From: CAYOLL01 sp964404765 [NCBI: uncultured Gemmatimonadota bacterium]
Lineage (GTDB): Bacteria; 4572-55
Reading direction: 5' to 3'
Assembly: GCA_964404765.1 (NCBI GenBank)
Contig: CAYOLL010000025.1
Coordinates: forward strand, 1 to 51,477
Length of the DNA: 51,477 nt
The notes beneath the pieces were generated by a model. That model made no database searches. It saw nothing but the letters and a program-made list of their open reading frames with translations, and had not been told where the DNA came from. The position numbers were made by a program, and so were the translations under genes. Each line of letters starts with the position of its first letter. Position 1 is the stretch's first letter. This document shows, piece by piece, positions 25,039 through 34,522 of the stretch.

Positions 25039-26844
25039 ATGAATACACCTCGCAATTTAGACAGTGATCTTACATATATTGAGTTGTTGCGTCAAATTAC
25101 TGCATTTTGCCAGGACAATTCGCAGTATACATCGCGGGAGGAAGTAAAAGCAATTATCATCCAAGCGTTGAACCTCAATAAATCACTTCTTCGTGATCAC
25201 TTTTTAAAGATGTCGGCTGAGCTTACTCTGCGTTACCAAATTGAATATAAAAGCCAAATATTTAAAGAAAACCCTTTACTATTGCAGGACGCTCCGGAAG
25301 TAAATTTATTCAAGTGGATTACTGCACAAGTCAGAAAGGATAAACATCTATCTTTGTCCGAGAGCGTTTTGACAGTTTTGAAAATTGATCAAAAATGGTT
25401 GGACCTAGTTTTGGAAGCAGCAATACATTTTCCAGAAAACCCGACCATAGAAACGTTTTTATCACACTTGCGTCTTTTATGCAAAGGCTCATATGTGCAC
25501 CTGCTGCGATTATCAGAGTTATACTCTAAACGAGAGAGCAATCAGCTTGCCCTGGAAGTTGCTAAGGAGTGTCTAAAGTGCGTACCCAAAGATTTCACCG
25601 TCAAAAAAGGACTTCTCATTCGACTCAGTAAGTTGGGTAGTCAAAACGAATATGATTATCTTGCACAAGAGATGATTTTGGCTAGCAATCCAGCTTCAGA
25701 TGATTACAAAATTTTTGGCCAGGTGTTAATTGACTCAGAAAAATGGTCAATGTTACTCTTGTACGCATATCGTTTGATTGAACACTTCCGTAATACTAAG
25801 GTGGATGACGAGGTTTATTATGGCCATGCGCTTGCCATTTTAGCCTATGCAAAATTATCTAAGTACAAACCCATAGTAGCTATTTACAAGGAAAAGTGGC
25901 TGGCATCTTCACGCGCTTTTCCTTATCCATTAGATCTATTAGAAGCTGCACACCAAGTAAATGCCTTTGAGATTATCCAGCATTTATACAAAAATATTTC
26001 TGAAGAGGAAATCGCACGAAATATAAATGAGAAAAGATGGGAGTATTTGCGTCTTAAAGCTGAAATTCTTGAGTCAAAAGAACAATGGCCAGAAGCCCAA
26101 AAGAGCTGGGAAGAGTTGCTTAAACATGACGAAAAAAAACTATCCTACTTATATGCAGCATCAACAAATTTGTTAAAGCAACGCAAACAATCTCTTTTGA
26201 AGCAAGTAGAGAAATATGTTCACTTGTTGGAACAACTAACAGATTGTCAAAAAGTCAGCAACGGACTTAGAGCGCTTGTTGCTTTTGCAAGAGATGAATA
26301 TGACAGGGGAATCCAAATTGTGATTAGAAATTCCTTATACTTGGAGAAAAATCACCCTATTTACAATGATGTGCGGCAGGCATTTGTCAACGCTGTTCTT
26401 AATGACCGTGATTCCTTAACCCGTTACAAAGATGCACTTAGTCACTGTGAAGATCAACTTTCATTTGAAGATCGAATGTTTGTAAAGTATATTCAGGAGA
26501 TAGAAAATTCATTGAACTTACGTAACCTAAATGAGTTTTTACAGTTCTTTGGCCTTACGTTGCGATTACCGCTTTCATCAGGTTGTCTGAATCATTTGGT
26601 AACGCTTATGGAAGAGGGAGAGCGATTGTCACTTTTTCCAAAGGAAAACCCACGGTTTGATGAATATATCACGGAAGTAGAAAATATTCGCAAACTTTTT
26701 TTGCTAAAGCTCGTCATGGAAGCAGAAAACTTGCTTGCTTCCATTACTGATATATCTGATCACAACAGGTTAAAAGAGAGAATACGCTCAATGGATCTGA
26801 CAAACGCAATAACCATTTTAGCAGATCTTCGAGCAAAAGCATAA
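25039..26844 (+). CDS. alpha-solenoid (TPR-like) protein, first gene of the AT-rich set
   Basis: 601 residues, unrecognised as a family. Almost wholly helical, with TPR-like pairs in the middle (~170-420), for example SELYSKRESNQLALEVAKECLKCVP and KAEILESKEQWPEAQKSWEELL described by their starts only. No signal peptide, membrane span or catalytic motif. It likely serves as a scaffold or substrate-recognition arm. It begins 4 bp after the PIN-like gene and ends 17 bp before the membrane protein gene; the DNA is distinctly AT-rich from here to ~35.1 kb, as expected of transferred DNA. Confidence 0.8.
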   Translation: MNTPRNLDSDLTYIELLRQITAFCQDNSQYTSREEVKAIIIQALNLNKSLLRDHFLKMSAELTLRYQIEYKSQIFKENPLLLQDAPEVNLFKWITAQVRKDKHLSLSESVLTVLKIDQKWLDLVLEAAIHFPENPTIETFLSHLRLLCKGSYVHLLRLSELYSKRESNQLALEVAKECLKCVPKDFTVKKGLLIRLSKLGSQNEYDYLAQEMILASNPASDDYKIFGQVLIDSEKWSMLLLYAYRLIEHFRNTKVDDEVYYGHALAILAYAKLSKYKPIVAIYKEKWLASSRAFPYPLDLLEAAHQVNAFEIIQHLYKNISEEEIARNINEKRWEYLRLKAEILESKEQWPEAQKSWEELLKHDEKKLSYLYAASTNLLKQRKQSLLKQVEKYVHLLEQLTDCQKVSNGLRALVAFARDEYDRGIQIVIRNSLYLEKNHPIYNDVRQAFVNAVLNDRDSLTRYKDALSHCEDQLSFEDRMFVKYIQEIENSLNLRNLNEFLQFFGLTLRLPLSSGCLNHLVTLMEEGERLSLFPKENPRFDEYITEVENIRKLFLLKLVMEAENLLASITDISDHNRLKERIRSMDLTNAITILADLRAKA

Positions 26845-26861
26845 AGCGGGGGAATAGTAAG

Positions 26862-28103
26862 ATGAAAATAGAGACTTTAATTTTTTTGACCTATCTTTTT
26901 CCATTAACTGCTGTTGCGATTTTGATCTGGAAGTACTTGATACTAAAAAAGGGTCAACGGCTTGTTCTCGATCTTTTCAACCAAATTAAATATGAGTTGC
27001 CAAAAATATTTGATCCAAGTCATGGAGTATCAACAGTGCGACACTCCTTGGAAGAGAGCTTGCAAGTCATTTCACAAAAACTTTCTCTTTTGTCAAAAAA
27101 CTTTTTTACTAATCAATGGCAACGCCGGGTTGCCAATATTGAATTGAATGTCAATCTTCAACATCCCGTTTCAGAGACACTTCGCGATAAAAATAGTCAT
27201 GATACATCAGCGTTTGGCTTTATGGATGTCTTGAGCATTATAGGTTTGGGGGTTATTTTTGCTTTAGCACTTCTTATTTCAAATGAAACTTCAATCGAAA
27301 ATAAGGCTATACTGACCTTGGCACTGATACTGGATTTAGTAATTACACAATTTGCATTTTATAACCAGCGCATCTGTTTTATGATTTCAAGTATGTTAGA
27401 TCAAATTGAAAGCTATTGCTCGATTCCTTTCAAAGAACGTGTTAACTTAAATCTTTTGGTAGCGACCTATCAAGAGATGGCCAAATCTTTGAACGAAAAC
27501 TTTTCCAAATTTAACGCGTTAATATGTGCGATTCCGAACTTTAACCAAATGCCAGAGTGGTTGGGCAGGGTGCAGGATACATTGGCACCCATAAAACGGG
27601 TCGCCGAAAATTTGGACAGCTTTTATGAGACAAATCAAAAAATATTGGAAGAAGTAAAGATACTGGCTATTGATTGGATGGGCAGGCGTAGTTCAATTGA
27701 AGAAGCTTACGAGAAAATTGGCACATCCATTATTGAATGGACAGACCAAAAAGGAACATCTGATGAAAAATTCCGAGCTGATTTCCTTGACCAGCTTAAA
27801 AAACTGGAGGCTATTGAAACAAGTGTAAACAAAATGTTAGATGATATGGGTACAGATGAGTTCATTGCGGAAATAAAAACACAGTTGACGGCATTAGCTG
27901 CCGAACAAAAATCAACATTGCAACGAATGGCAGAAAATATAGAACATACATCAGTGAAACAGCATCAATTGCAGCAAAGTATGGATTCTTTTCTTTCCAA
28001 GTATCAACAACGATTTCCTGATAAGTGGTTGATAATAGGACAGCTTGTAATGCTAGTCGGAATTGCAATTCTTCTTGTTATTCAGATCCTCATAAAACAA
28101 TAG
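26862..28103 (+). CDS. membrane protein with long cytoplasmic helical region
   Basis: 413 residues. Four hydrophobic segments: ~5-27 (IFLTYLFPLTAVAILIWKYL), ~128-145 (VLSIIGLGVIFALALLIS), ~150-168 (AILTLALILDLVITQFAFY) and a C-terminal anchor ~392-411 (IIGQLVMLVGIAILLVIQIL). Between the third and fourth lies a ~220-residue helical/coiled-coil region. GGGGGAA precedes the ATG. No family is recognised. A MotA/ZorA-like proton-channel reading was considered, because of a 1+2 span layout plus long helical tail, but the fourth span and lack of recognisable channel residues argue against naming it so. It probably tethers the gene-train complex to the inner membrane. Confidence 0.8.
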   Translation: MKIETLIFLTYLFPLTAVAILIWKYLILKKGQRLVLDLFNQIKYELPKIFDPSHGVSTVRHSLEESLQVISQKLSLLSKNFFTNQWQRRVANIELNVNLQHPVSETLRDKNSHDTSAFGFMDVLSIIGLGVIFALALLISNETSIENKAILTLALILDLVITQFAFYNQRICFMISSMLDQIESYCSIPFKERVNLNLLVATYQEMAKSLNENFSKFNALICAIPNFNQMPEWLGRVQDTLAPIKRVAENLDSFYETNQKILEEVKILAIDWMGRRSSIEEAYEKIGTSIIEWTDQKGTSDEKFRADFLDQLKKLEAIETSVNKMLDDMGTDEFIAEIKTQLTALAAEQKSTLQRMAENIEHTSVKQHQLQQSMDSFLSKYQQRFPDKWLIIGQLVMLVGIAILLVIQILIKQ

Positions 28104-28110
28104 AAAATTG

Positions 28111-30951
28111 ATGACCATGCCAAAGAAACTTGATGAACGACTTCAACAGTCAAGCTTGACGAAAACTGTTGTATTCCTTGCAGCAAGCCCACAAGAAAAA
28201 ATCAGTGCTCTGCGCGACCTTCAACATATAGACCCAGTTGATGATCTGATTGTCACAGCAGTCACATTGGCGTTGGATGATCCAGAGGAATCGGTTCGTG
28301 CACAAGGCATTGATACTTTGGGCCAAATGCTGGCGCAAACAAATAAATCTATTGAAAAAAACTGCATTATGCGCCATATCATGCAGCGCCTTTTCGGACG
28401 TTTCTACTCGAAAACTGAGTATGAGCGCCTTTTTAAGGTGTTGGAAAAAGCAATTGAAGGACAGGCTGCCGAAATACCTCATCTTCTTGTCTGGCTTATG
28501 CAAGAGGTTGAAAGTATTCAAGACATAACGTTTTCTGACGATCTACCGGATAAGATTACTGCTTTTTACGAAAGGATTTTTTCAAAAAGCGAATCCCACA
28601 CTCGTTCCCGCGAAATTATCACCGAAATTTTTGAAAATCGCTACTTAAACGCGTTGTTGGCTGAGACTACACCCACTGCAACGCTAAAATCTATTCTCAA
28701 GATGTTAGGAAAACGAAAGTTAGCCGATATTAGCTTGAATTTGATTGTAGGGCATATTTCTCCAATCCTTAGAAGCAGGAATGCCCAGGTCATTTGCGCA
28801 GCGTTATCGAATTTGCAGAAATGGGCGAGTGAATTTCCTTGCGGGGTTGAAAGTATCAACCAACTGTGGGCGGCGGTTGAAAACTGGCGAAGAGACCCGG
28901 AGCACTACACACTTACTGACAACTTATTAAAGCAATTGGCGATGAATGCCATTTTGGTTAAACCTCTGATTGATTCCTTGCTACAACAAAAAAAATCTAA
29001 ACGCACTAAAGAATTACGCGGACAGATCATCATTACTTTATTAAACACATTGACTCACTTCTATGGCGTACGTTATTGGATGAGCGACGTGTGCGATTTT
29101 ATTTTAAAAATGAAAGGTGTGCCGCCGCGAGAAACTTTTGAATGCGCTATTAGTTTTTTGAGCCATCATCTAACCGGACTTGATCCTTATGAGCCTCCCA
29201 AAGAACCGACCAAAGAGGCGCAATTCAAAGCACGTTTGCTGCGAGAGCGAAATTTAAAACCTGACAAAATTATTCGGAACACATTGAAAGAACTGGCATT
29301 TCGCCAAGATTTATCAAAAGAAGTGCGTAACAAAGCATGGCATGTACTTATTGTGTCTATGCCGCCAGATTTAATCCATACCTTGAACGAAAGTTTGCCC
29401 TTGCTGCAAAAAGAAAAGGCTTTACTTTCAACATCGCTTCAGGCAATTTCGAATATTCATCCTACAGAAGCGTACGAATTACTACGCAAACTTTGGGCCG
29501 CAAAATCGGATAATACCGAGATCAATAAGCAATTGATCAGAGCATTTGGTGCATTGGGAAATAGAGAAGTTGTGGATCTGTTGCTTCCGGTTGCATTTGA
29601 CGACCCAAATCCAGAGCTAATAGCGACTGCGCGTGACGTTCTATCAGAGGAAGGTTACAGTTCGGAAATACAACGCGAACAATGCCGACGCGATATTGAA
29701 CAACTAAATGCTACAGAAAAGCTTGTTTCGGAGCAACTTGTTAGCGCGGAACACCATCTTAAAACATTGCATCAAAAACTAATTGACTATCAAACAAACT
29801 ATAATGAAACATCCCAAAAAATAAGCAGCGCAATCAACGAACAAGATATTTTTAGCATTGAGATCAAATTAAAACTTTCTGATCTGGCTATTCAATTAGC
29901 CGAGGTGAAAGGTAAACTTCAAATTTTAATTAGCAGAGCTGGTGAGTTAGAGAAAGAGGTGAAAAGCTGCACAAAACATATCCAGAGTAAAGTTGATGAC
30001 ACAGAAAATGCATTGCATCAGCTTGAGTCTATAAGAAATGATATTGAAAATAAAGAAAACCAACTCCATGAAACAGAGACGCGACTTGCTAATGAGGAGA
30101 GAAGCCTTTATAATTTTGAGAGTAGCCTGAACCAGGCTCAACAACAGCTACGATCTATTGACCGCAGTCGGCCAAGGTCTTCTGCTCCACCAAATGCAAC
30201 AGCGGAACAAAAACTATCTAGTAAACGAAACTTCGAAGCTTGGGAAAGTAGGATGTACGCTGCAAATGCTGAAATTAACCGTATTACCAACGGGATTAAC
30301 ACATCACGAGCCAACATAAAGAGCTATGGAAATACCATTTTTTATTTAAGAAGAGAAATCCCAAAACTTAAAGATCAATATGAGGAGCAGGGTGAAAGAC
30401 TTGACCAAATTAACAAGGATCGAGATCGTTTTGAACGAGAGGTCAAGTCTCATTATAAAAGCATTGATGATATACGGGGGGAAATCCGACAGCTTCAACA
30501 TCAAGTGTCTCAACTAACTACCCAAGAACGTGACACTTCCGGATTCGCCGCGCGTGGGATGAGCAAGCGAAAAGATGAAATTTTAAATTTACAAAAAAGA
30601 CGCGAGGACATAATGGTTATTTTACATCAGACTAAACAAGATTTTTTCCTTACCGAAAGCAAGTTAGAAGAGCTAAAAACACGCAAACAATATTTGATTC
30701 AACAGGTTGAGCAAATTCGGCAACATTACGATACTTTGGGAGACCGTTGTGAAAAAGAAACTTTTGAAACGGATGCTCGAAACTTGGAAAGAAGCCGTTA
30801 TACTAAAGTATTAAAGCGCGGTAACGATGAACAAAATCTAGCGGCAAATATGGCTTTTGAGAGTGCCAATCCTCATTATCGTGGCCGCAACGAAAAAACT
30901 GTTGAAAAACTTGAATATAAAACCGGTATCAAAAAGGAAATGGAACGATGA
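28111..30951 (+). CDS. HEAT-repeat plus long coiled-coil protein
   Basis: 946 residues from ATG 28111 (a TTG at 28108 or ATG at 28117 are alternatives). The first ~520 residues are HEAT-like helical repeats (ALDDPEESVRAQGIDTLGQM; AFGALGNREVVDLLLPVAFD; ATARDVLSEEG). From ~530 to ~890 there is a long coiled coil, broken near ~690-720 by a Pro/Ser-rich turn (RSRPRSSAPPNATAE), giving an SMC-like hairpin look, but no ATPase head is present. The short basic tail may bind a partner. Overlaps the next gene by ATGA. Probably a structural or ruler-like component of the same complex. Not recognised as a named family. Confidence 0.8.
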   Translation: MTMPKKLDERLQQSSLTKTVVFLAASPQEKISALRDLQHIDPVDDLIVTAVTLALDDPEESVRAQGIDTLGQMLAQTNKSIEKNCIMRHIMQRLFGRFYSKTEYERLFKVLEKAIEGQAAEIPHLLVWLMQEVESIQDITFSDDLPDKITAFYERIFSKSESHTRSREIITEIFENRYLNALLAETTPTATLKSILKMLGKRKLADISLNLIVGHISPILRSRNAQVICAALSNLQKWASEFPCGVESINQLWAAVENWRRDPEHYTLTDNLLKQLAMNAILVKPLIDSLLQQKKSKRTKELRGQIIITLLNTLTHFYGVRYWMSDVCDFILKMKGVPPRETFECAISFLSHHLTGLDPYEPPKEPTKEAQFKARLLRERNLKPDKIIRNTLKELAFRQDLSKEVRNKAWHVLIVSMPPDLIHTLNESLPLLQKEKALLSTSLQAISNIHPTEAYELLRKLWAAKSDNTEINKQLIRAFGALGNREVVDLLLPVAFDDPNPELIATARDVLSEEGYSSEIQREQCRRDIEQLNATEKLVSEQLVSAEHHLKTLHQKLIDYQTNYNETSQKISSAINEQDIFSIEIKLKLSDLAIQLAEVKGKLQILISRAGELEKEVKSCTKHIQSKVDDTENALHQLESIRNDIENKENQLHETETRLANEERSLYNFESSLNQAQQQLRSIDRSRPRSSAPPNATAEQKLSSKRNFEAWESRMYAANAEINRITNGINTSRANIKSYGNTIFYLRREIPKLKDQYEEQGERLDQINKDRDRFEREVKSHYKSIDDIRGEIRQLQHQVSQLTTQERDTSGFAARGMSKRKDEILNLQKRREDIMVILHQTKQDFFLTESKLEELKTRKQYLIQQVEQIRQHYDTLGDRCEKETFETDARNLERSRYTKVLKRGNDEQNLAANMAFESANPHYRGRNEKTVEKLEYKTGIKKEMER

Positions 30952-31928
30952 GTGCTAACACACATTATGAGAGAAGAATATCTCCTGAAGACAATATCCG
31001 TTTCGAACAAGAACGGCAAAGAGCGCTAAAAGAAATGCGGAAAAGAGAAAAAGAAGCTCAAAAAAGGGCAGAGAAGGCCAGAAAAGAAGCGGAAAATCGT
31101 GAAAAGGATTTTAAAAATTGGCTACAACAGGAGGCAAAGAAAAAAATTGCTGATCTACGCAAAATTGCACAAACTCAAGACCACTTAGCTGGTTTAAATC
31201 AACAACTTTCAAAGATGGAAGATCATCTAAAAGAATTGAGCTCTTCCAGTACTGAAGTGATAGGTCAACTGGAGCAATTGGCAAAGCGTGTAAATGAATT
31301 GCATGACCATTTCAAACAAACACAACTTGAATGGGGCCAGCTACTGAATGAAGAAAAGCAGAATTTAAAAAGTATCGAAAAAGAAAAAGAGAATACACAA
31401 ATTTTAACTAAAGAAGTAAATGATGGCATGAATGCGCTTAGCTTCTCTTTTGATAAAATTCAACAGACAAGCCAAGAATTCCAGAAATGGGCTGATGAAG
31501 CTACACAAGCCAATACTGAGTATAACCAGATAAGGCATGAGATCGCTTTTTTAGATTCAAACCCATCTCTGTCTACTTCGGCGTTTGTGACGATGCAAGC
31601 CATGCGGGATCAAGGCTATCATCTTAGACAGGCTATTAGTTCCAACGAACTCAAAGCCTGGTTCGAGCATGTAGACGGTAAGAAACGAATAGAGGTTAGT
31701 TTGCGTGATGCGTATCATGAAGGCGAGATATGGCTTGAGCAGTTAAATTTGTTTGAATTTCATGAAGATGAATGTTTAAAAGAGCTGGAAGGCTATAATG
31801 ATAAATTGGAAGACTTAGGTGTGCGATATGCATCCCCGATTATCAGATACCCAAAACCTGAAGGCGCTGAAAGTTGGACCGGTCCAGAACGTCAAGAAGT
31901 ATCAACCCGGCACAAGATAAAGAATTGA
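30948..31928 (+). CDS. coiled-coil protein with C-terminal GYxxR...ExxAW module
   Basis: 326 residues. The N-terminal ~70 residues are an extremely charged single helix (repeated K/R/E), followed by coiled coil to ~190. The C-terminal ~130 residues form a compact module beginning near GYHLRQAISSNELKAWFEHV and continuing YHEGEIWLEQL. A related module ends the next protein. Its start overlaps the stop of the HEAT/coiled-coil gene (ATGA), so translation is coupled. Unknown family; likely an adaptor linking the coiled-coil scaffold to the AAA+ ATPase. Confidence 0.78.
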   Translation: MSANTHYERRISPEDNIRFEQERQRALKEMRKREKEAQKRAEKARKEAENREKDFKNWLQQEAKKKIADLRKIAQTQDHLAGLNQQLSKMEDHLKELSSSSTEVIGQLEQLAKRVNELHDHFKQTQLEWGQLLNEEKQNLKSIEKEKENTQILTKEVNDGMNALSFSFDKIQQTSQEFQKWADEATQANTEYNQIRHEIAFLDSNPSLSTSAFVTMQAMRDQGYHLRQAISSNELKAWFEHVDGKKRIEVSLRDAYHEGEIWLEQLNLFEFHEDECLKELEGYNDKLEDLGVRYASPIIRYPKPEGAESWTGPERQEVSTRHKIKN

Positions 31929-31939
31929 ATGAGGCTTGA

Positions 31940-32518
31940 ATGCGCAATCCTGAAGAAAAAGCAAAAAGGATGCTAGATGATTGGAAACCTCGGTTGCGAA
32001 AGTCAGAAAGCAATCAGCATGAGATTTCAAAGTGCAAAAAAGAATGCGAAGAAATGTTAAAAGCTGTGGACTTGGCTTTGACTAATATTGATTACGCTCT
32101 GGAATCTGTTGAGCAAACTTCGCGGGAAATCAAGTTGGTCACTTCCGTTGTAGAAAAAACCGACCATACTTTTAATCAGTTGAAGCATGACTTTCTGGAT
32201 CCAATGTTTTTTTCATCTTCCCTTTCAAGTTCTGCATCGGATGGCAACCATTTTAAAAGAGAAATTGAGGGCTATTGCATACGAGAGAGTTTAACTACGG
32301 AAGAAATTCACGCATGGATCAAGAACATAAACACCAAGTGTAGTCAGGATGGTGTACTACAGCCTGCTTTTTATGAAACAGCGTTTTGGCAAGACCACTT
32401 ACATCAAGTCATAATGCTGACAGCAGACAATTTGGTTACGAAAGTAACCGATGTAAAAAAAGAGGAAAGTTCTGTAAAAGTGAAAGACCTTACCCAAACA
32501 GCAAAAACAAGTTCGTGA
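31940..32518 (+). CDS. small coiled-coil protein, paralogue of the preceding C-terminal module
   Basis: 192 residues. A helical N-terminal part (~1-90) leads into a module (~108-170) matching the previous protein's C-terminus: GYCIRESLTTEEIHAWIKNI against GYHLRQAISSNELKAWFEHV, then YETAFWQDHL against YHEGEIWLEQL. The two genes are 11 bp apart, so they probably arose by duplication and may form a heteromer. Not recognised as a named family. Confidence 0.78.
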   Translation: MRNPEEKAKRMLDDWKPRLRKSESNQHEISKCKKECEEMLKAVDLALTNIDYALESVEQTSREIKLVTSVVEKTDHTFNQLKHDFLDPMFFSSSLSSSASDGNHFKREIEGYCIRESLTTEEIHAWIKNINTKCSQDGVLQPAFYETAFWQDHLHQVIMLTADNLVTKVTDVKKEESSVKVKDLTQTAKTSS

Positions 32519-32533
32519 ATGGAGTAATCAAGC

Positions 32534-34519
32534 ATGCTACCAGATTGGATTCAAGAACAAGTTCATAATGGAATAGCACGTACTAACTTTCTCAAAAAAA
32601 TCGATGAAAAATTTAGCGGAGGTATGCCTGATCTCTGGAAATTGAATTTCCCGGATAACCGTTTGCCGAAATGGTTGACAGACAAAGAGTTGGACAGGGT
32701 GCCACGCTGGTTGGAAACATTTGTTAGTCACGCCGATGGCGAGCTTGTAAACCTATGGCTAAAAAAAGGAATGCTTCAAGAAAACTCTTTATGGCTGGCA
32801 GAAATGCGCGCTAAAGAAACTGCTTGTGTTGGAAGAGTTTTTGTACTTACTGGCAACGTCAACGATTATGCCTTTAGTCCAGAGTATGGTTATATTCCTA
32901 TCTTGAAGTTACTCGAAAAAGCGTTCGACGCCGTGAAAGGTTGTACAGTAAAGTATAGCCTTTCCAGTCACTTTTCGATTTTGAAATCTTCCGATAATGA
33001 AACAGACATTGTCAAAGACATTAGGAAACAAATCGTCGCAATAGACACAAAGACAAACATATGGAATCGAGTTCAACAGGATTTCAAATGCATGGAAGAA
33101 TTTCTGTGGAAAAAATATAATAAAGGTATTTGCTTGATAATTGACCACCTGAATATGCTTTTTCCACCGGACTCTCGCGAGCTTGAGCGAAATGTCTTAA
33201 TTGAGTCGCTACTCAGCTGGGCGATGGCGTCCTGGATGTTTCAGAGTCAAAACATCGTTATTCTTTTAACAGAATCCGTAGAGGATATTAGCGCAGATTT
33301 GCGTTCTCGGGATAGCAAAATCGAAGTGATTGAGATAAAGCGCCCGGAAAGACAGATTGACCGCTTAAAATTCCTGATTAGTCTCAAGTCATCACTAAAG
33401 ATAAAAGTCGAAAATCAGAAAGAACTACGATTCCAATCTAATTTTCCCGAAATTCAAATTGAAAATACGAATAAAAACGAAGACATGTCTTTGCAATTAA
33501 CCTATGTAGCAGAGAAAACATCGGGTTTGAACTATCTAGGACTGGAAGATTTATTGCTACACGCAGGTGTCCACAAGCAACTACTGACACCGCAGTTCAT
33601 CAGAAATAACAAGCGTGATATTCTTCAACGAGAAAGCGCTGGTATGCTTGAAGTCATTGAACCAGATAAAGGTTTTGAAAGTATAGGCGGTTTTGCTGAA
33701 ATAAAAGAACGAATGCGCGATATAAGCCAGGCAATGATAACGAGCAGTGTATCAGAAGCTATAATACGTGTTATACCAATGGGAATTCTATTTCTTGGAC
33801 CTCCTGGCACCGGTAAAACTTTAATTGCCAAAGCGTTTGCACGGGAATGCAAGACCAATTTCGTAAAATTAGGTGATTTTCGTTCAATGTGGGTGGGTCA
33901 ATCGGAACGAAATCTAACAAGAGCTTTAGCACTCATTCGTTCCCTATGCCCAGTGATTGTTTTTATAGATGAAATTGATCAATCTGAAGGATCACGCGGA
34001 GAAGCTGGCGACAGCGGTGTCGGAAAGCGCGTCTTTTCAAAGTTTTTGCAGTTCATGAGTGATACCTCTTTGCGTGGAAAAGTCTTGTGGATTGCGGCAA
34101 GCAATCGTCCAGACCTCATTGACGCAGCTCTGAAACGTCCTGGTCGTTTTGACATGATTTTCCCATTTTTCCCACCTGATGAAAAAGATTTGATTGAAAT
34201 TTTCAAGATTCATTTAGAGAATAAAGACATAAAGACTGAAATATCCTCAGAGGAATGGGATAAACTTGCAGAAAAAACTAAGGGTTTTACTGGTGCTGAA
34301 ATTGAAGTTATTGTAAACGAAACAATACGCCGGGCATTAAAAAAACACCCAGAAAGTCTTCCAATTTGCATTAGTTTGTCGAATTTTGAGGAGACTTTGC
34401 AAAACTATAATTCGGCAGCTAACCGCGATGATTACAAAAAAATGATTGAGTTGACTCTTAAAGAAATTACCTTCACAGATATTCTACCTGAAAAATATCG
34501 TATAAAATTGGTGGAATAA
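32534..34519 (+). CDS. tandem AAA+ ATPase, inactive first and active second domain (Ycf46-like layout)
   Basis: 661 residues. GGAG 10 bp before ATG 32534. After a Trp-rich N-terminus (~1-95) comes an AAA-like domain lacking a P-loop (VFVLTGNVNDY where Walker A should be) but keeping a Walker B-like GICLIIDHLN (D204) and a sensor-like IVILLTES, then a lid and the linker ESAGMLEVIEPDKGFESIGG. The second domain is a complete classic AAA: Walker A GPPGTGKT (422-429), pore-loop region GDFRSMWVGQSE, Walker B VIVFIDEID (D479, E480), sensor WIAASNRPD and arginine fingers in KRPGRFD (R535, R538), C-terminal lid FTGAEIEVIV. The layout recalls cyanobacterial/plastid Ycf46. Such ATPases form hexamers that remodel or unfold proteins. 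It should be the motor of this gene set; a radical SAM gene follows after 3 bp. Confidence 0.92.
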   Translation: MLPDWIQEQVHNGIARTNFLKKIDEKFSGGMPDLWKLNFPDNRLPKWLTDKELDRVPRWLETFVSHADGELVNLWLKKGMLQENSLWLAEMRAKETACVGRVFVLTGNVNDYAFSPEYGYIPILKLLEKAFDAVKGCTVKYSLSSHFSILKSSDNETDIVKDIRKQIVAIDTKTNIWNRVQQDFKCMEEFLWKKYNKGICLIIDHLNMLFPPDSRELERNVLIESLLSWAMASWMFQSQNIVILLTESVEDISADLRSRDSKIEVIEIKRPERQIDRLKFLISLKSSLKIKVENQKELRFQSNFPEIQIENTNKNEDMSLQLTYVAEKTSGLNYLGLEDLLLHAGVHKQLLTPQFIRNNKRDILQRESAGMLEVIEPDKGFESIGGFAEIKERMRDISQAMITSSVSEAIIRVIPMGILFLGPPGTGKTLIAKAFARECKTNFVKLGDFRSMWVGQSERNLTRALALIRSLCPVIVFIDEIDQSEGSRGEAGDSGVGKRVFSKFLQFMSDTSLRGKVLWIAASNRPDLIDAALKRPGRFDMIFPFFPPDEKDLIEIFKIHLENKDIKTEISSEEWDKLAEKTKGFTGAEIEVIVNETIRRALKKHPESLPICISLSNFEETLQNYNSAANRDDYKKMIELTLKEITFTDILPEKYRIKLVE

Positions 34520-34522
34520 TAG

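Noticed and set aside
26862-28103. ZorA/MotA-like reading of the membrane protein
   Set aside because: One plus two spans and a long helical tail invited this, but a fourth C-terminal span is present, channel residues are not recognisable and no ZorB/MotB partner is encoded.
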